DNA from: Pleurotus djamor
Taxonomy: Eukaryota > Basidiomycota > Agaricomycetes > Agaricales > Pleurotaceae
Assembly (NCBI GenBank): GCA_029747585.1
Contig: JAPEVF010000118.1
Span: 40,080 to 104,079, forward strand
DNA: 64,000 nucleotides
Reading direction: 5' to 3'
This document shows, one piece after another, positions 22,352-34,160 of this stretch (its first letter is position 1; the number at the start of each line of letters is the position of its first letter). The notes under the pieces are model-generated. The model worked only from the letters and a program-made list of their open reading frames with translations. It was not told where the DNA came from and did no database searches. A program made the position numbers and the translations under genes.

Positions 22352-24310
22352 ATGATAGGTGAGGATCAGCGCATTCACTCAACATCTGAGCTGCAACTAA
22401 GCGCAAACAGCGAACTTCCCCGTGGAACTATGGGCATCGATCATTGTTAACCACCATGATTGCAACGCGCTCTTGCCCCTTCAACGGGCTTCAAAACAGT
22501 TATACGCTTTGTCGACTCCCCTCATCTACAGCTCGATTCTCATAACGTTCTCTGACTCGGATTCCTTTGCCGATTGGGCTACATCACTCAGCGGACATGC
22601 AGTCACCGAGATACCAAGCATTATTGGTGAGTCGTCCCTTCCGGTTGTCTCGATCCGTCCAACCCGTTCAATGTATCATAGCTTGGAAGCCACAGGATCC
22701 ATATACTACTTTCCCCCACATATCTATCCCATTCCATCGCCTTTCAAAACTCCACACGGCGTTCTCAAGCAACCCTTCGCTCGCAGCGCACACCAGTTCA
22801 CTTCTCCTCAATCCATTTTCTGAGTTTGCTAGACTAGTGAATGGATGGGAGGGGATAGTGAGGCAGGGATGGACGCAGCTTCGTGCTATCATGCCGTTCT
22901 TCGCAAACCTCCAACGGGTCTCCATCCCGTACTCCCTAAGCTTCCCACCACAAATTCTCCACAGTCTACCGACTACATGCCAGTTAACACATATCGAGCT
23001 TCAATGTGCGGAAAGCACCGAAGCCATTTTTCGCCTCTTCAAATTGCACCCGAATCTTCAATCTGTCATTGTAAGGGATTCAGTCGCATCCTCGACTGTC
23101 CTTCCCGCCAATACTGTCATCGACCTCCCAAGGTTGGCTCGCTTTGACGTAGGCGCGGCCATCTGGTCAGACTGGATTTGTAGGCTGTCAATCCTGCCCT
23201 TGCGCGCAGTCAGACACATATCCCTCACTATTATCGAAGACATCCCTACCTCAATTCCCCCAACGCAAACTTTGAACAATCTCCTCAGCCTTCGACTCTC
23301 GCTCGAGGACCCATCACATATGACACAGATTTGCCTCCACCTTCGTAGCGTCGAGTACATCTCAATCAAAGCAATGTACCACGTACGTTTNCCCCCGTTC
23401 NTTTTCTTCTACATATTCTAATTTTGCAACACATGCAATAGGATGCTTCCGACATCCAGGACATCTTCAACATCCCTTCCGAATCTCTCTTGTATATCCA
23501 CCTCTTATTAAGTACTACCTCACAGCGTACGGCGATTGGAATAACTGAAGATGAACGGGATATGGTATTGGTACCGAATAAAGCGTGGTTTTTCTGAGGG
23601 AAAACCATTGCTGGTCAAAAAGAAAAACTAATTAGTAAATAAATTATTTACCGAAGGGAATAACTCATGGAATTCGGGTTGTTTATATTCGTGGGAACTC
23701 AAAGGGAGACTTATCGTTTATCAGTGCGATTAAGTCAGTAAAATCAATTGGATTTCCGGTGCATATGCCAGTTGGGAAACAATTAGAATTCCGATTGCTT
23801 TATCTTTTTCAATCGGAATTCTAATTGTTTCCCAACTGGCATATGCACCGGAAATCCAATTGATTTTACTGACTTAATCGCACTGATAAACGATAAGTCT
23901 CCCTTTGAGTTCCCACGAATATAAGCAACCCGAATTCCATGAGTTATTCCCTTCGGTAAATAATTTATTTACTAATTAGTTTTTCTTTTTGGCCACCAAT
24001 GGTTTTCCCTCAGAAAAACCACGCTTTATTCGGTACCAATACCATATCCCGTTCATCTTCAGTTATTCCAATCGCCGTACGCTGTGCCTACGACACTCCG
24101 ACGGTCACCGACCTCTTCAATCATTTCCCAAAGCTTGTTATTGTAGACTGGGAGGCCTATGATGACTACATGGGGAGCAAACGCACGGCGATGCGGTTTT
24201 TGCGTGGCCAGCCGTGCCCGTTGAGGTGGGACCGAGTAGGTATTGAGCCATTCCAAACATGGTGGGGTAGGGCCCGGGGAGAGATTGAGAGGCTCAAACT
24301 ATACAAGTAG
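22352..24310 (+). pseudogene. F-box-like gene, subfamily 1, disrupted by a hairpin element
   Basis: Exons 22352-22358 (ATGATAG), 22411-22626, 22682-23382 and 23442-24310 follow the subfamily 1 model. The protein starts MIANFPVELWASIIVNHHD, has LQRASKQLYALSTPLIYSSI, and ends PFQTWWGRARGEIERLKLYK. The last exon contains a 566-bp palindromic insertion (23,521-24,086) plus a CCT duplication. Subtracting 569 bp leaves 300 nt, the exon length of the intact gene at 204-1605, and an uninterrupted 407-residue frame. As it stands translation stops inside the insertion and loses about 70 C-terminal residues. Ns at 23,391 and 23,401 lie in the preceding intron. Confidence 0.75.
23521..24086. mobile_element. 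Hairpin (foldback) MITE with 277-bp arms
   Basis: Two 277-bp arms (23,521-23,797 and 23,810-24,086) are inverted copies with about three mismatches, separated by a 12-nt loop. The ends are CACAGCGTACGGCGATTGG and its complement. CCT lies directly before (23,518-23,520) and directly after (24,087-24,089), so the element made a 3-bp target duplication. Ends starting CAC with 3-bp duplications are reminiscent of CACTA-type elements, but no transposase is encoded and the assignment is tentative. The near identity of the arms implies recent origin or gene conversion. Confidence 0.85.
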
Positions 24311-24380
24311 ACTCGCTCCGCGTATCCGCGATACCAAATCTCTTTGCTTCCGCTTACATTCAAAACACATGTACATCATG

Positions 24381-24470
24381 ATTCTTGACATTGTTCTCCA
24401 ATACCACCTTCTGTTGCACGACCCGGTACTTCTCCACAGCGATGTTCTGGTGAAAGCCGAGGCGAAATAA
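24381..24470 (+). pseudogene. BTB-domain gene relic
   Basis: A 30-codon stretch reading LDIVLQYHLLLHDPVLLHSD resembles the part of the BTB protein at 40,277 that reads LDLVLRYCYPIHDPVVPHSD. Nothing else of a BTB gene is visible around it. It lies directly downstream of the disrupted F-box copy and is best read as a small decayed fragment. Confidence 0.55.
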
Positions 24471-24899
24471 CAGGTCGGCATGTTCTGTACTAGGTATTGA
24501 CAGCATGCGATGTCACCAAGGCCAATATGTCCGTCAACATTGGGCTGTCATCCTCAAGCCGAGACTTGCGAGTTTATTAGGTGACGTACATGGGATATAG
24601 AATCCTCTACGCGGATGACAGCGTCGTATGACAGTTCAACGAAGGATATGTAGGGCGGTGGACAATGAGTCTATACAAGATCTTCGTAGTCCTCGATGTC
24701 TGGGGTAGAGTAGTACACAAGAAATGATGAATGATGGGGTACAAGTATGGAAATAAGAATGACCAGCGCAATCCCATAGCATATGCCCCATCGGTATCGC
24801 GACGACGGGCTTGCTGGGCTCTGGGCTCTAGAGCCACCAGGATTTCCGCAAGCTTCCTCCTAGTACTGTCAGCCCGACCACAGTTCAGCACCGCAAGGC

Positions 24900-27470
24900 C
24901 GGCCTTTGGGTACGCATGGAAGGTATCAGTGGAACTACGGCACGTAAAAATCTCATCTAGAGCATGAGGGCATAGTGCAGTACGAAGGTGGCGTTTTGTA
25001 GGAGTGAGAGAACGACATCAAATGGTGGGTCGTCTGAAAGGGTGGCTTCACTCGGTGGCGACGGGGAAAGGGCGCTTCCGTGACGGCGGGGGTAGATTGG
25101 TCCTAGCATTTGCTCGTTGCGGTGGAGGCAGTCGTGATATCGTAGCCAGGCATCAGCAGGCTTAGGCTGCTGATGCCACTGATACTCCCGAGGCGACAGC
25201 CGTGGAATTCCAAGCTCCCTCTTTGTTCGACGTGGTTTAGCTTGCGGCCTAGATATCGAGGAGAGAGAGGGCCAGGTCAGTATCAACCAATAACTATGGA
25301 AAAGACAGAAGAGGGACAACAAAGACAGAAACACGCTGGGGACAAGGTATTGGGAAGCGCATATGATCCACATTTCAGCACGAACGACCGAACTGGATGG
25401 CATGAAGAAAAGGGACTATCTCCGTTACACGCAGAGTCATCAGACGGAGCCAAAGGACGCAACGAGCCCATAGCAAACCATCGCGCAACAAGACATTGTC
25501 ATAAATGAGTTGAGCAAACTGGACCGTTTCCCCGTAAACGGTCAGAAGGGTACAAAGGCTTGTCAGCTTAGTTCCGCCAATAAACGTGAAATCGCGAGAA
25601 GGAAGGGAAAGAAAAGCAAGAGACCATGCAAAGACCCCAGAGAAAGTCACATGAAAAAAGCTAGCGACAAGAAAATATGGCGGTATTGATCGCACGAACG
25701 CCAAACGACGTCTACACCAACAGCGAAACAGACACATGGGAGCGAGAAAACAAAAAAGGAGAGGGAGGTACGAAACGCCGAGTCCTCACCCTCACAAAGC
25801 ACCGCAAAACTGTCCAAACCGAAGCCGCAGATTCAGGACATATCACAAGAAAGGAAAGAACACCAAGCACTAGGACGCAAAATAGGAAACAAAACGAACA
25901 CATTTCCACCTATCACAGAGCATGCCAAGCTTCTGTGAACGCGCGTCTCTACACATTTCTTGCCCGTCCACGATCAGGGCATGCCCGCCGCTGCCGAGCC
26001 CGTCATCCCTGCGGTTTTGTAGAGGGGGAAGTCGGAAGTGGTGCATCCATGGACCACCAGCGAAACATCCAGTGAAAGAATAAATATCAATAACGTCAGT
26101 GCTGAATCCGTAGCGTCGGAGGGTACCAGAGGGCGAGCCTGGTGTAGAACAGAAAAACGTTAGAAAACAAGAGAGAAAACAATGGAAATAAGGAGAGGTT
26201 AACGTTGACTTACCCGCCGTGGTCAACCGTTCTTGAATGACGCGACCATCGAGCATCTATACCCCCAATTGGGCGGAGGACTGGCCGATGGATGCTTGTC
26301 GATAACGGTGCATGGTTTCAGCGATAGAGTCGTCTGTGCGATAGCATAATTAGTACGGGGACACAGTCAAGGAGTGGAGGAGGGACGTGGGGAGGGTAGG
26401 GAGGAAGTCAGAAAACTTACCGAAGGATACGCATTCACGTACTGCTACAACTACGACCCAACAAGGAGAGCTGGACCACGATCATCAATATGCACAATGT
26501 CCCTTCGTGTTCCATCCCATGTCCTCCTGCGGAGTTTCCTCCCGGGATGGTGAGCGCGATCAGAAGGATGAGTGGCCGTATGATGTTTGGTGTTCGTGTG
26601 AGTACGCGGCGACGATTAAAGTGGGAGAAAAACCGCCGTCGATCGTGTCGTTATCCCGATGTCAAGCCATCGACCTGGGAACCAAGGATGTCAGATTGGT
26701 ATTCGTATAGGAATGAACCATAAGAACATAGAGTAGGCCTGAGAACCAAGGGAAAAAGACAAAAGGAAACGCAAGTGCAAAAGGGAGAAACTGACGAAAA
26801 GGCTGACAAGGAACGCGACTAGGAGGTGAAAAAGGAACGCAGAAAACATACTCGCAAAGTCCGTGAAGTCCGTCGCCCTGAACTCATACCCAACGCGCGT
26901 ACTCCTCTCGTCTATGTGTTTGTAGGTGCCCGACGCGTATAATGCAGCCAACCGGGCGATGTGCGGTACTCGTGCTTCCTGCTTGTCGTAGCGAAAGGTG
27001 AATGAAACGTCATCGGCGGAATTTCAAGGAATGTTGGAGCAAAAAAGACGAGGCAACAAGGAGTCGGGTGGGCTTGATTCTCTGAATCCGGTTCTCCGAG
27101 GTCCTGGGATTCGAGGTTCTGGTGAGAACGCTGGACGAGCACAGCCAACCGTTACTTCCACCCCCTCTCCTCCCGATTCCCCTTTGATACAGGCCAGAGA
27201 ATCCAAAGCCGCGATGGGGGTTAGATGGGTGACCGGGGTCTAAAAAAAGAGGGATATGGGTCAAAATCGCGGCTGGTTTGCAGGTTTCATGAGCACGCAC
27301 CCAATATCCAAAGTAAATGCGGGCCCTCCTCGTCGTTTCCACCGGTCGATGAACGTGGTGTGAGGGAAGGGAGAGCAAATGGTGGGAGGAGGTCCATCCC
27401 AGGCGCTCAGGTGCGCGCCAAAGCATCCTTCATTTTCAATTTGAAATTCCGAAGGGGTGACAGGAGAGGA
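24900..27470 (-). repeat. Duplicated module, copy 2: decayed unknown minus-strand gene
   Basis: Counterpart of 19,880-22,260. Minus-strand blocks that may be exons include one at about 26,700-26,960 (AALYASGTYKHIDERSTRVG, matching a stop-containing version near 21,660), one at about 25,915-26,140 (SFTGCFAGGPWMHHFRLPPL) and a terminal block at 24,957-25,250 (LSPREYQWHQQPKPADAWLR). Between them are C/T-rich, intron-like stretches. At the shared QLG-V position near 26,250 the reading frame ends in TAG in both copies. The function is not recognisable and no intact gene can be assembled. Confidence 0.5.
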
Positions 27471-28970
27471 CAGGAGGTTGCTGAAAAGACGACTTTGAGA
27501 ACGGTGCCCACTCAGTCTTGAGGATGAAAAAGTCTTCTTTTTCAAAACCAACAAAATTTTTCAACAGCACATGCTCAACCTGTCATCGTTTAACCCTCCA
27601 GTTCGCTAGCGTTCGGCGCTCAGAGCTCAGACTCCCATTATTGACTGAGTATATTCCATTAGAGCAGACGAGGATTTGAGGGAAGGATCGAGCTGAAAAA
27701 GCTGCCAAGAAAATCCGCCAGCATTGTGGGCTTGCCTGCACCCATACTTGAGCCCCGACGGCTTGACACCTGAATTAGATGGGATTCGGATTATATTGTT
27801 GAACTTCTCAAATACTTAGTTTGAGGGGGAAAAGAGAAAATGTCGAAGTTGACTCACGGTACTTTGCAGAGTGACGCCGTTTGATACACGCACTGCACCC
27901 CCTACCTCACTCTTTGACTACTTCCAAACGCTGGCCATGGTGGGTGTGGGTAGCCATGACGAAGAGCACCTCGGAGTAGACCCTGAACGGTTTGGTCGGG
28001 ATTAACCACGTCTGGTAGAGATGAATAAAGGAGCGCTTTAGCCATTTGTGACCTGGTGAGAGTGATCCAGCTAGGAACTGAGAAGGTTCGCGATGAACCA
28101 GTAGGAGAGGCGAAAACGGGTCCTTAGAATACTTGCCCTTACCTATGGGATATCCACGCGATGTGGCAAATGAGCCGTCGTTTGACTATCTCTACAACCT
28201 CATGTATCTACGTTCGAGTAAGAGCTTTCTTTAATGAGACTTGAAGCCCGTGAAGACTGGTAGCTTTGAAGCGTAAATCATTGAGAAGCCTATCAGCGAG
28301 TACCCAATAGAGGAGTCTCCTTTGAACTTTAGGGGGACAAAGAGGTTGATCGATTTGTCATCGATGCTTTCTTCCTCGCCACCAGAACGACAGTCAAAGC
28401 ACTTGGGCTTGGAGGCCGCTACCTGCGGCACGGCGTGTATGAGTCCAACGAGATATTCACTACACCATGCTACACAACCAAGCTATGCCCCAGTTATCAC
28501 AGTGCAATGTTGAATCTGAGTTTCGGGACCATGTCAAGAACTTTGTCCAGCTTAGAAGACATTTTGGTCTGGTCAGGTTACTACTTATTAATGCGCTACG
28601 CAGCAGGATTCGACGCTGAAGCGTGCGCGTGATCTTTCACTGTGTGTGCAACTAGACATACAAACAGTAGCTTGAGAGGAGCCGGTACTGATCAGAGTCC
28701 CAGTTTCCATGGGTGCTTCCGTTATCTTATCTGGAACTTGAAGCCGAAGTGCCCTGCCGATCTGGGCAGGAATCGGCTGGCAACCCTCCTCTCTTTTCCC
28801 CTCATCATGTCCCCGTCTTGAGCTGTTCGACGTTCGTACATCGTCATACACACCTGTCTTCAGTATCTCTAGAATATATCTTTTCCCCTCTCGGGCCCAT
28901 AACCTGCGCGTTGAGTCCGTCCGGCTATGTCAAAAGTCCCTGCACCTGGTATCAGTGCCGGGGCGGCCTC
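27471..28970. other. Intergenic, no supported gene
   Basis: About 1.5 kb between the duplicated module and the KDZ transposon fragment. Short open stretches on both strands lack recognisable motifs and paired splice sites. Confidence 0.35.
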
Positions 28971-28979
28971 GTTTGCCTG

Positions 28980-30285
28980 AAAATCCAATCTAATCATCGA
29001 GACCGTGCTCGCGCTCCCAAGCACCAGATAGAGTCCCTTGCTAACTGGCAGAAAAGAACCGGTGTTCCCAGTCATAACCTTGTACAAAGACAAGCGAAAT
29101 GTCGCAGAAATCCAGAGGTGAGTAATGTTGTTTGTATCTACTACACATTTGCTAATTGTCTTCAGGAGCGCGTCATTTCGTCCGACAACAAAGAAGATGA
29201 TCAAATACCACAAGTCAGACAAGACCCAGATATCCCAGAACTCTCGTGCGAATCAAGCTTCACCCAGACCCAAGCGCAAGAGCAAGAGCAGGAACCGAGG
29301 GCAAGACATTTTTTCATGATAATGATGGAGAGGCCCCAGATGCAGGGTGTATCGCAGAGGTGCACCAGCTTGATGCTGCTGAAAACACTATCTCCCCTCC
29401 CTTGCCTCACAATTCTCCTGTCCACGCCGCTCAGCAAGATGATGCCCTAGATCAAGAGGCCTGTGGATCTTCTGCCGCCTCTCTCTGCTATCGAATCGGT
29501 CCGTTTAATGCAAGAATACATTCGACTCATTGAGGCGGCTATTCTGGATAAGGACAGTCTCAATGATGATACACTGGATTGACTACGCAACCCACCCCAC
29601 AAGTTACAGCCCAGTGGATGTCTCTGAACCCGCCACGCGCCTCTCTCTTGACATCTTCCTCGCCAGCTTGAATGCATCCGGAGAGACCTATCACTCGGTT
29701 CAACGCGCTATATCACCATGCTTCCCGGCCTCTGGTATTCTCACCCATCGCGCAGTGAAAAACCTGTTGCAGAAAATTCCGGTGTAGTCTCTGTCGCCGA
29801 GGACATGTGTATCAATTCTTAATACACGTATGCTGGACCTTCTGCAATGCGTGATACTTGCTTTATCTGCGGCGAGCATAGATACGAACAAGATCAGCTA
29901 TGTCTCTCCAGAAAAAGTTCATTGGCAACAATTCCATACCATACCTCTTGGACCACAACTGCAGGCTATTTGGTGCTCTTGCAAGGGCTGCTCCACGCTT
30001 CTCTACCACGATGAAAAAGCTCAGGCTGTTCTTGACTTAGACTCTGGGCTGCACGACCCAGTCAACATGATTCACAACAACATCCTCTGTGGGAGTGACT
30101 ATCCTGACCTTCTAAGGGATACAAAGTTAACAAAAGATGATGTTCTCATGCCTGGATCTCTCGACGGTGCCTCAAATACCCGGGTTTTCATTTGGATTGT
30201 CAACGACATCGCACTTGGTTCTCGCTACAAGAAGACTTATGTCCTCCCCGGCGTCTTCTCCCCGGGCCGAATAAACTTGAAATAA
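28980..30285 (+). pseudogene. KDZ-family transposase fragment (Kyakuja/Dileera/Zisupton)
   Basis: Several frames on the plus strand carry pieces typical of KDZ transposases of mushroom genomes. These include LPPLSAIESVRLMQEYIRLI at about 29,473-29,532, TRLSLDIFLASLNASGETYH at about 29,635-29,694, QQFHTIPLGPQLQAIW at about 29,928-29,975, and YKKTYVLPGVFSPG near 30,227-30,270. The pieces lie in the right order but are separated by frameshifts and stops. The remainder of the roughly 1,000-residue protein is missing after 30,285. No terminal repeats were found. This is a dead, truncated copy. Confidence 0.75.
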
Positions 30286-30831
30286 ACCCAAGATGATTGA
30301 GTAACTCACCTCTCGAGGAACTCAACCCTGAAATGGGGGGATGTCGGCAGTGGTATGGAGGTTTGAGATGTTCTGGTGTTCGGGACAAAATTGTCGAAGT
30401 ATTCTTGCGTAGGACTCCTCTCCGCCGCGGCTGACGCGGTTGGTATACCAAAAGTAGATGGCCAAGTTGGGCATCATGGCACACATTCCTGTTGCTTAAG
30501 CTGCCCAATGCTACGAGTCTACAATGTACTGGATTCATGAACGGCTAACCACCACAAAAATCAAAATAAAATAATTATCCTAGACTTAGTATTAGTGCAA
30601 ATTTCCAAAAGAAGAAACAACTCGATGCTAAGGACCTAACTCAAAAAGAACAAATAGTGGCAATCAAGAGTAGCCAATGGCGAGCGAAAGATCAAAATTT
30701 TCAGCCACCGCTAAGCTCTCTCAACCAATCAGATTGTTGGCTGACATAAGAATGTACCGATCACACCAGAGGTGGGTGTAAGGACGAGCCTCCATTTCAT
30801 TCCGGACTCGTAATCGAATTTCATCCCCAAA

Positions 30832-32259
30832 ATGGCAGGTAAGAGTAAAATCGAGCACACATGATTGAAGCCGCAGTTTATGATGAACAATTCACCAGCA
30901 GCGAAACTCCCACCTGAACTCTGGGCGCTCGTCATCGCGAACCACGATGCGCACGATCGCCGTGCTCTTTTACCCCTACAATTGGTGTCGAAGCAGTTAC
31001 ACTGCCTTGTAACTCCGGTCGTCTATAAGACGATCTCAATAATGTTTTCTGGATCAAACGATTTCCTTGAATGGGCCGCATCACGCGGTGGGGAACAACT
31101 TCCTGGTGTTACCTCCCTCAGTGAGGTCATCTTACCGGTGAAGCACCGTTGCTCTACATTGTACTGACTAAAGCATTCCTCGTAGTATGGGAGTCACATA
31201 ATTTTCAAACCACTTTCGCCCATATTGCCATCCCTTTCCATCGCCTTTCGAAGCTCCATTCAGCATTCACAAGCCATCCGTCGCTCGCATCGTACACAAC
31301 TTCCCTTATCCTGCAACCCTTCGATGATGGGGCCGGGTCAGTGGATGCATGGAACGAGGTCATAGAGATAGGCTGGTCTGAGCTTCGCGACATCCTGCGG
31401 TTCTTCACAAACGTCCATCGTGTTTCAGCGTGCTCCACTTTCAACTTCCCACCTCAAATCCTCCGCAATCTCCCTACCCCTAGCCAGCTAACATACCTAC
31501 GGATCCTAATTACAAGGAACTGTGAAGACATTCTCCCTCTCTTCAAGCTCCACCCCAATCTTCAATTCGTTGGGATACCGCTGCTGAGACACAGGACTCC
31601 TCCCGATCCGAACAGCTTTCCTGATATAGTGATACACCTCCCCAGACTCAAGTCCCTCGAAATTGGTCCGGATTTCTGGCCTTTCCTCTCGCGTCGGCTC
31701 TCAGTGGCCTCACTCAGTACAATCCAGCACTTTTCAGTCACCACTATCCCTACTCCAATCCCCCCAATTCCAACCTTGAACCACCTCCTGAGCTTGAAAA
31801 TAATGTCTCGGGACACGTCGTCTGTTACAGAGATTTTCCAACATCTTCGTAACGTTGAGTATATCTCAATATTGACTATGAGATCCGAAGTAAGGCTCCC
31901 TTTTTCTGCTTGCGCTCCGAGTCTCAATCTAATTGCGCGTGTAATAGGACATGATCCATGTCAATTTCCTCCTTGACATCCCCTCCGCGGCACTGAAGTA
32001 TATCCACCTCGAGTACTACCTCCCAGGTTCTTTTTTCGAAACTCCATCTCCATCCGCACTCTTTGACCGTTACCCAAAACTAACCATTTTCGACATGGAC
32101 GACCTCTGTGTGGGCGGAGATTCCTGCGTTTTTCGCTTTCTTCGCACCTCGACGAGTCCTGTAGAGGTGGCTTTCGGAAGGATACCCCCATTTCATTCGT
32201 GGTGGGAGAGAGCACAGGAAGAAGTTGAGCGTGTTATCGATGGATTGGGAGTTCTATGA
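30832..32259 (+). CDS. F-box-like/leucine-rich protein, subfamily 1 (intact)
   Basis: Exons 30832-30838 (ATGGCAG), 30902-31105, 31186-31889 and 31948-32259 give 408 residues in one frame. The start MAAKLPPELWALVIANHDAH, followed by LQLVSKQLHCLVTPVVYKTI, is F-box-like. The body carries leucine-rich stretches (FFTNVHRVSACSTF, LFKLHPNLQFVGIPLL, LNHLLSLKIMS). The C-terminus PPFHSWWERAQEEVERVIDG is the subfamily signature. It is an SCF adaptor candidate by family inference. The intron phases are the same as at 204-1605, so the two support each other. Confidence 0.75.
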
Positions 32260-32400
32260 TGGGTACATTGAGCAGACTTGTTCCCCAAATCCACAATACT
32301 AAATGTCTTTGGCTCCGCTTACATCAAAATATGTACATCTCATCCGTTGCCATTAATCTCTCCATGTTCCCCCTCCTATCCTCTTCGGTTGACACATATA

Positions 32401-32734
32401 TTCTGTAACAGGTTGCCGTCGACCTGAGTGGCTGGGTAACATCCCTACCCAACGACTCAAGTACATTCCACCTCGAATTAGAGTATACTGCCCAAGCGGC
32501 CACGCCCTGCTGTTACGCTCCATTCACAAACAACCATTGAATTCCTTCCAGTCCCCGATACTAGCTGTCCTCAATGTGGGTAACCTCTTTGATGAAGCTC
32601 TCAAAAATAGTGCGCACCTAGCCGGGTCCGATGTCATTGCCTCAGTGTCATTGGCGCCAGTACCGCCGTGGTGGGGGAGAGGCAGCGGGGAAATCAAGGA
32701 TCGAATTATTAGGAATGAAAGCGGTGAGAAATAA
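32401..32734 (+). pseudogene. F-box-like subfamily 1, relic of the last exon
   Basis: Downstream of the intact copy lies a degraded last exon with frame changes. It shows a counterpart of the NIPS-LKYI block near 32,440-32,475 and a tail VPPWWGRGSGEIKDRI like the Trp-pair signature of intact copies. No upstream exons are recognisable. It probably derives from a tandem duplication of the neighbouring gene. Confidence 0.5.
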
Positions 32735-32916
32735 AGATGAAAACCGCAACTGCCTTCGCAAGATACTCACCTCCCTCGGGTAACGACCATTGACCCAAGC
32801 TGTTTTTCGAGCATGAATAACGGAGTAGGGAGAGCGGTGGGTTGTTCCTCAGAAGCGTGGGGGTCTAGAAGAGAATGGTGCAGTGTGCTTCCGTACACGC
32901 TCGGTACCGACATTGG

Positions 32917-34160
32917 CTAGAAAGTTATACTAAGGTCTTCTACTAACGGCTCCCACCATTGTTCAAACTTCGTTGCGGGACGTATATCCGTTTGAATGGG
33001 CAGTTCGGCACTGTGAAAGTACCGGAAAGTGGGCAAGTACATTTCGCCTGAAAACATAGTCCGACGGTACGTGACGTCGACCGCGAGTAACGAGGAATAT
33101 TTCTTGAACAGCTCGCCAAATTGCATAATATTGACTTGGGATGGATCAATGGTGTTGGAGGCGAGCCTACAAATGTGAAGGTAGCAAAGGGATTGGGAGG
33201 CAACATTCAAGAGGTCTTGAATTTGAATCTGCGCAGAAATCCAGGATTTTGACTCAGTTGCAGGCTGAGACGATGGATAAAGGAGAGAATACCTCTGTAT
33301 TTCCGTCCATGGTGAACGAGAGATGCAACAAGCGAAGGTTCTTCAGGTGGGCTGAAAATGAGGAAAGTGCTTGTCGAGAGTATATTCTGTGGACTTGAAG
33401 CGTGAGCAAGTTGCTAAGAACTGTTTCTGGTTTCTCAATCGAGTCGATTTCAATGTCAATGACGGAAAGGTGCTGAATGGGAGTGACCTCGAATATCGTA
33501 TCCAAACCGCGCGCGTGAATGATTTCGAATGCATTCAGGTTGTCCATTGTGGTATATGGGGGAAGGAAATCCGCCAAGTCCCCAATGTGGCTCACGGCGT
33601 TGAAGAAACGAAGCGAATTTCTCTGAGACTGCAGTAGCTCCGTCATGACTAAAGGTATGCCCATTGGTATCTCAAGATGGGTGAGCATTGCATATTCCGA
33701 GATGGACTCCAGGACCACATCATCATCGTCTATCCAAAAGAGGGAGAGGCGTTGTAAGTGGGGAAGGTAGGGGAGAATCTTGATGATAAGCTTGATGGGA
33801 GATTCTGCGTCCTCTATGAAGGTGGATGTATATTCACCGAGAGCTGGATTTCTGGACAGGGATTGATAGAGGCGGCGAAGATGCGAAGGTGGTATGTGAG
33901 TGCATACTCCGTATTTGACTGATAGGTGGTCTTCATCGGGATATACAATGACGAGGGTTTCATATATGAGGGGAATGACTATGTCATGCATGTCACGTGA
34001 TACGGTGAGTAGAGGGTGTAGGGTGTTTCAAAATGGGGACCCCAGTTGCATCATAATCATTGTCCATAATTCCGGGGGAAGCGTAGGTGCTACAGGAGTG
34101 ACCAAGGAATCTCAATTCTCTGCGCCGTAATCAGAGAAAAGCGCAAGTACCTTGTGTCAT
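32917..34160 (-). pseudogene. F-box-like gene, subfamily 3, with an early nonsense codon
   Basis: Exons 34151-34160 (ATGACACAAG), 33293-34089 (797 nt) and 32917-33228 match the subfamily 3 model and encode about 372 codons. Near residue 23 an in-frame TGA (34,028-34,030 on the plus strand) replaces the Arg codon found in the paralogues. The intact copy at 4,992-6,225 has CGA there, so this is a single C-to-T change. The rest is open and well conserved (LPHLQRLSLFWID, LSNLLTLQVHRIYS, KFEQWWEPLVEDLSITF), so the loss looks recent. Translation from a downstream ATG would lack the F-box-like start. Confidence 0.7.

Noticed and set aside
23366..24256. Paired identical peptides starting MVFPQKNHALFG on opposite strands
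   Set aside because: These are the two arms of the hairpin element read outward, not genes.
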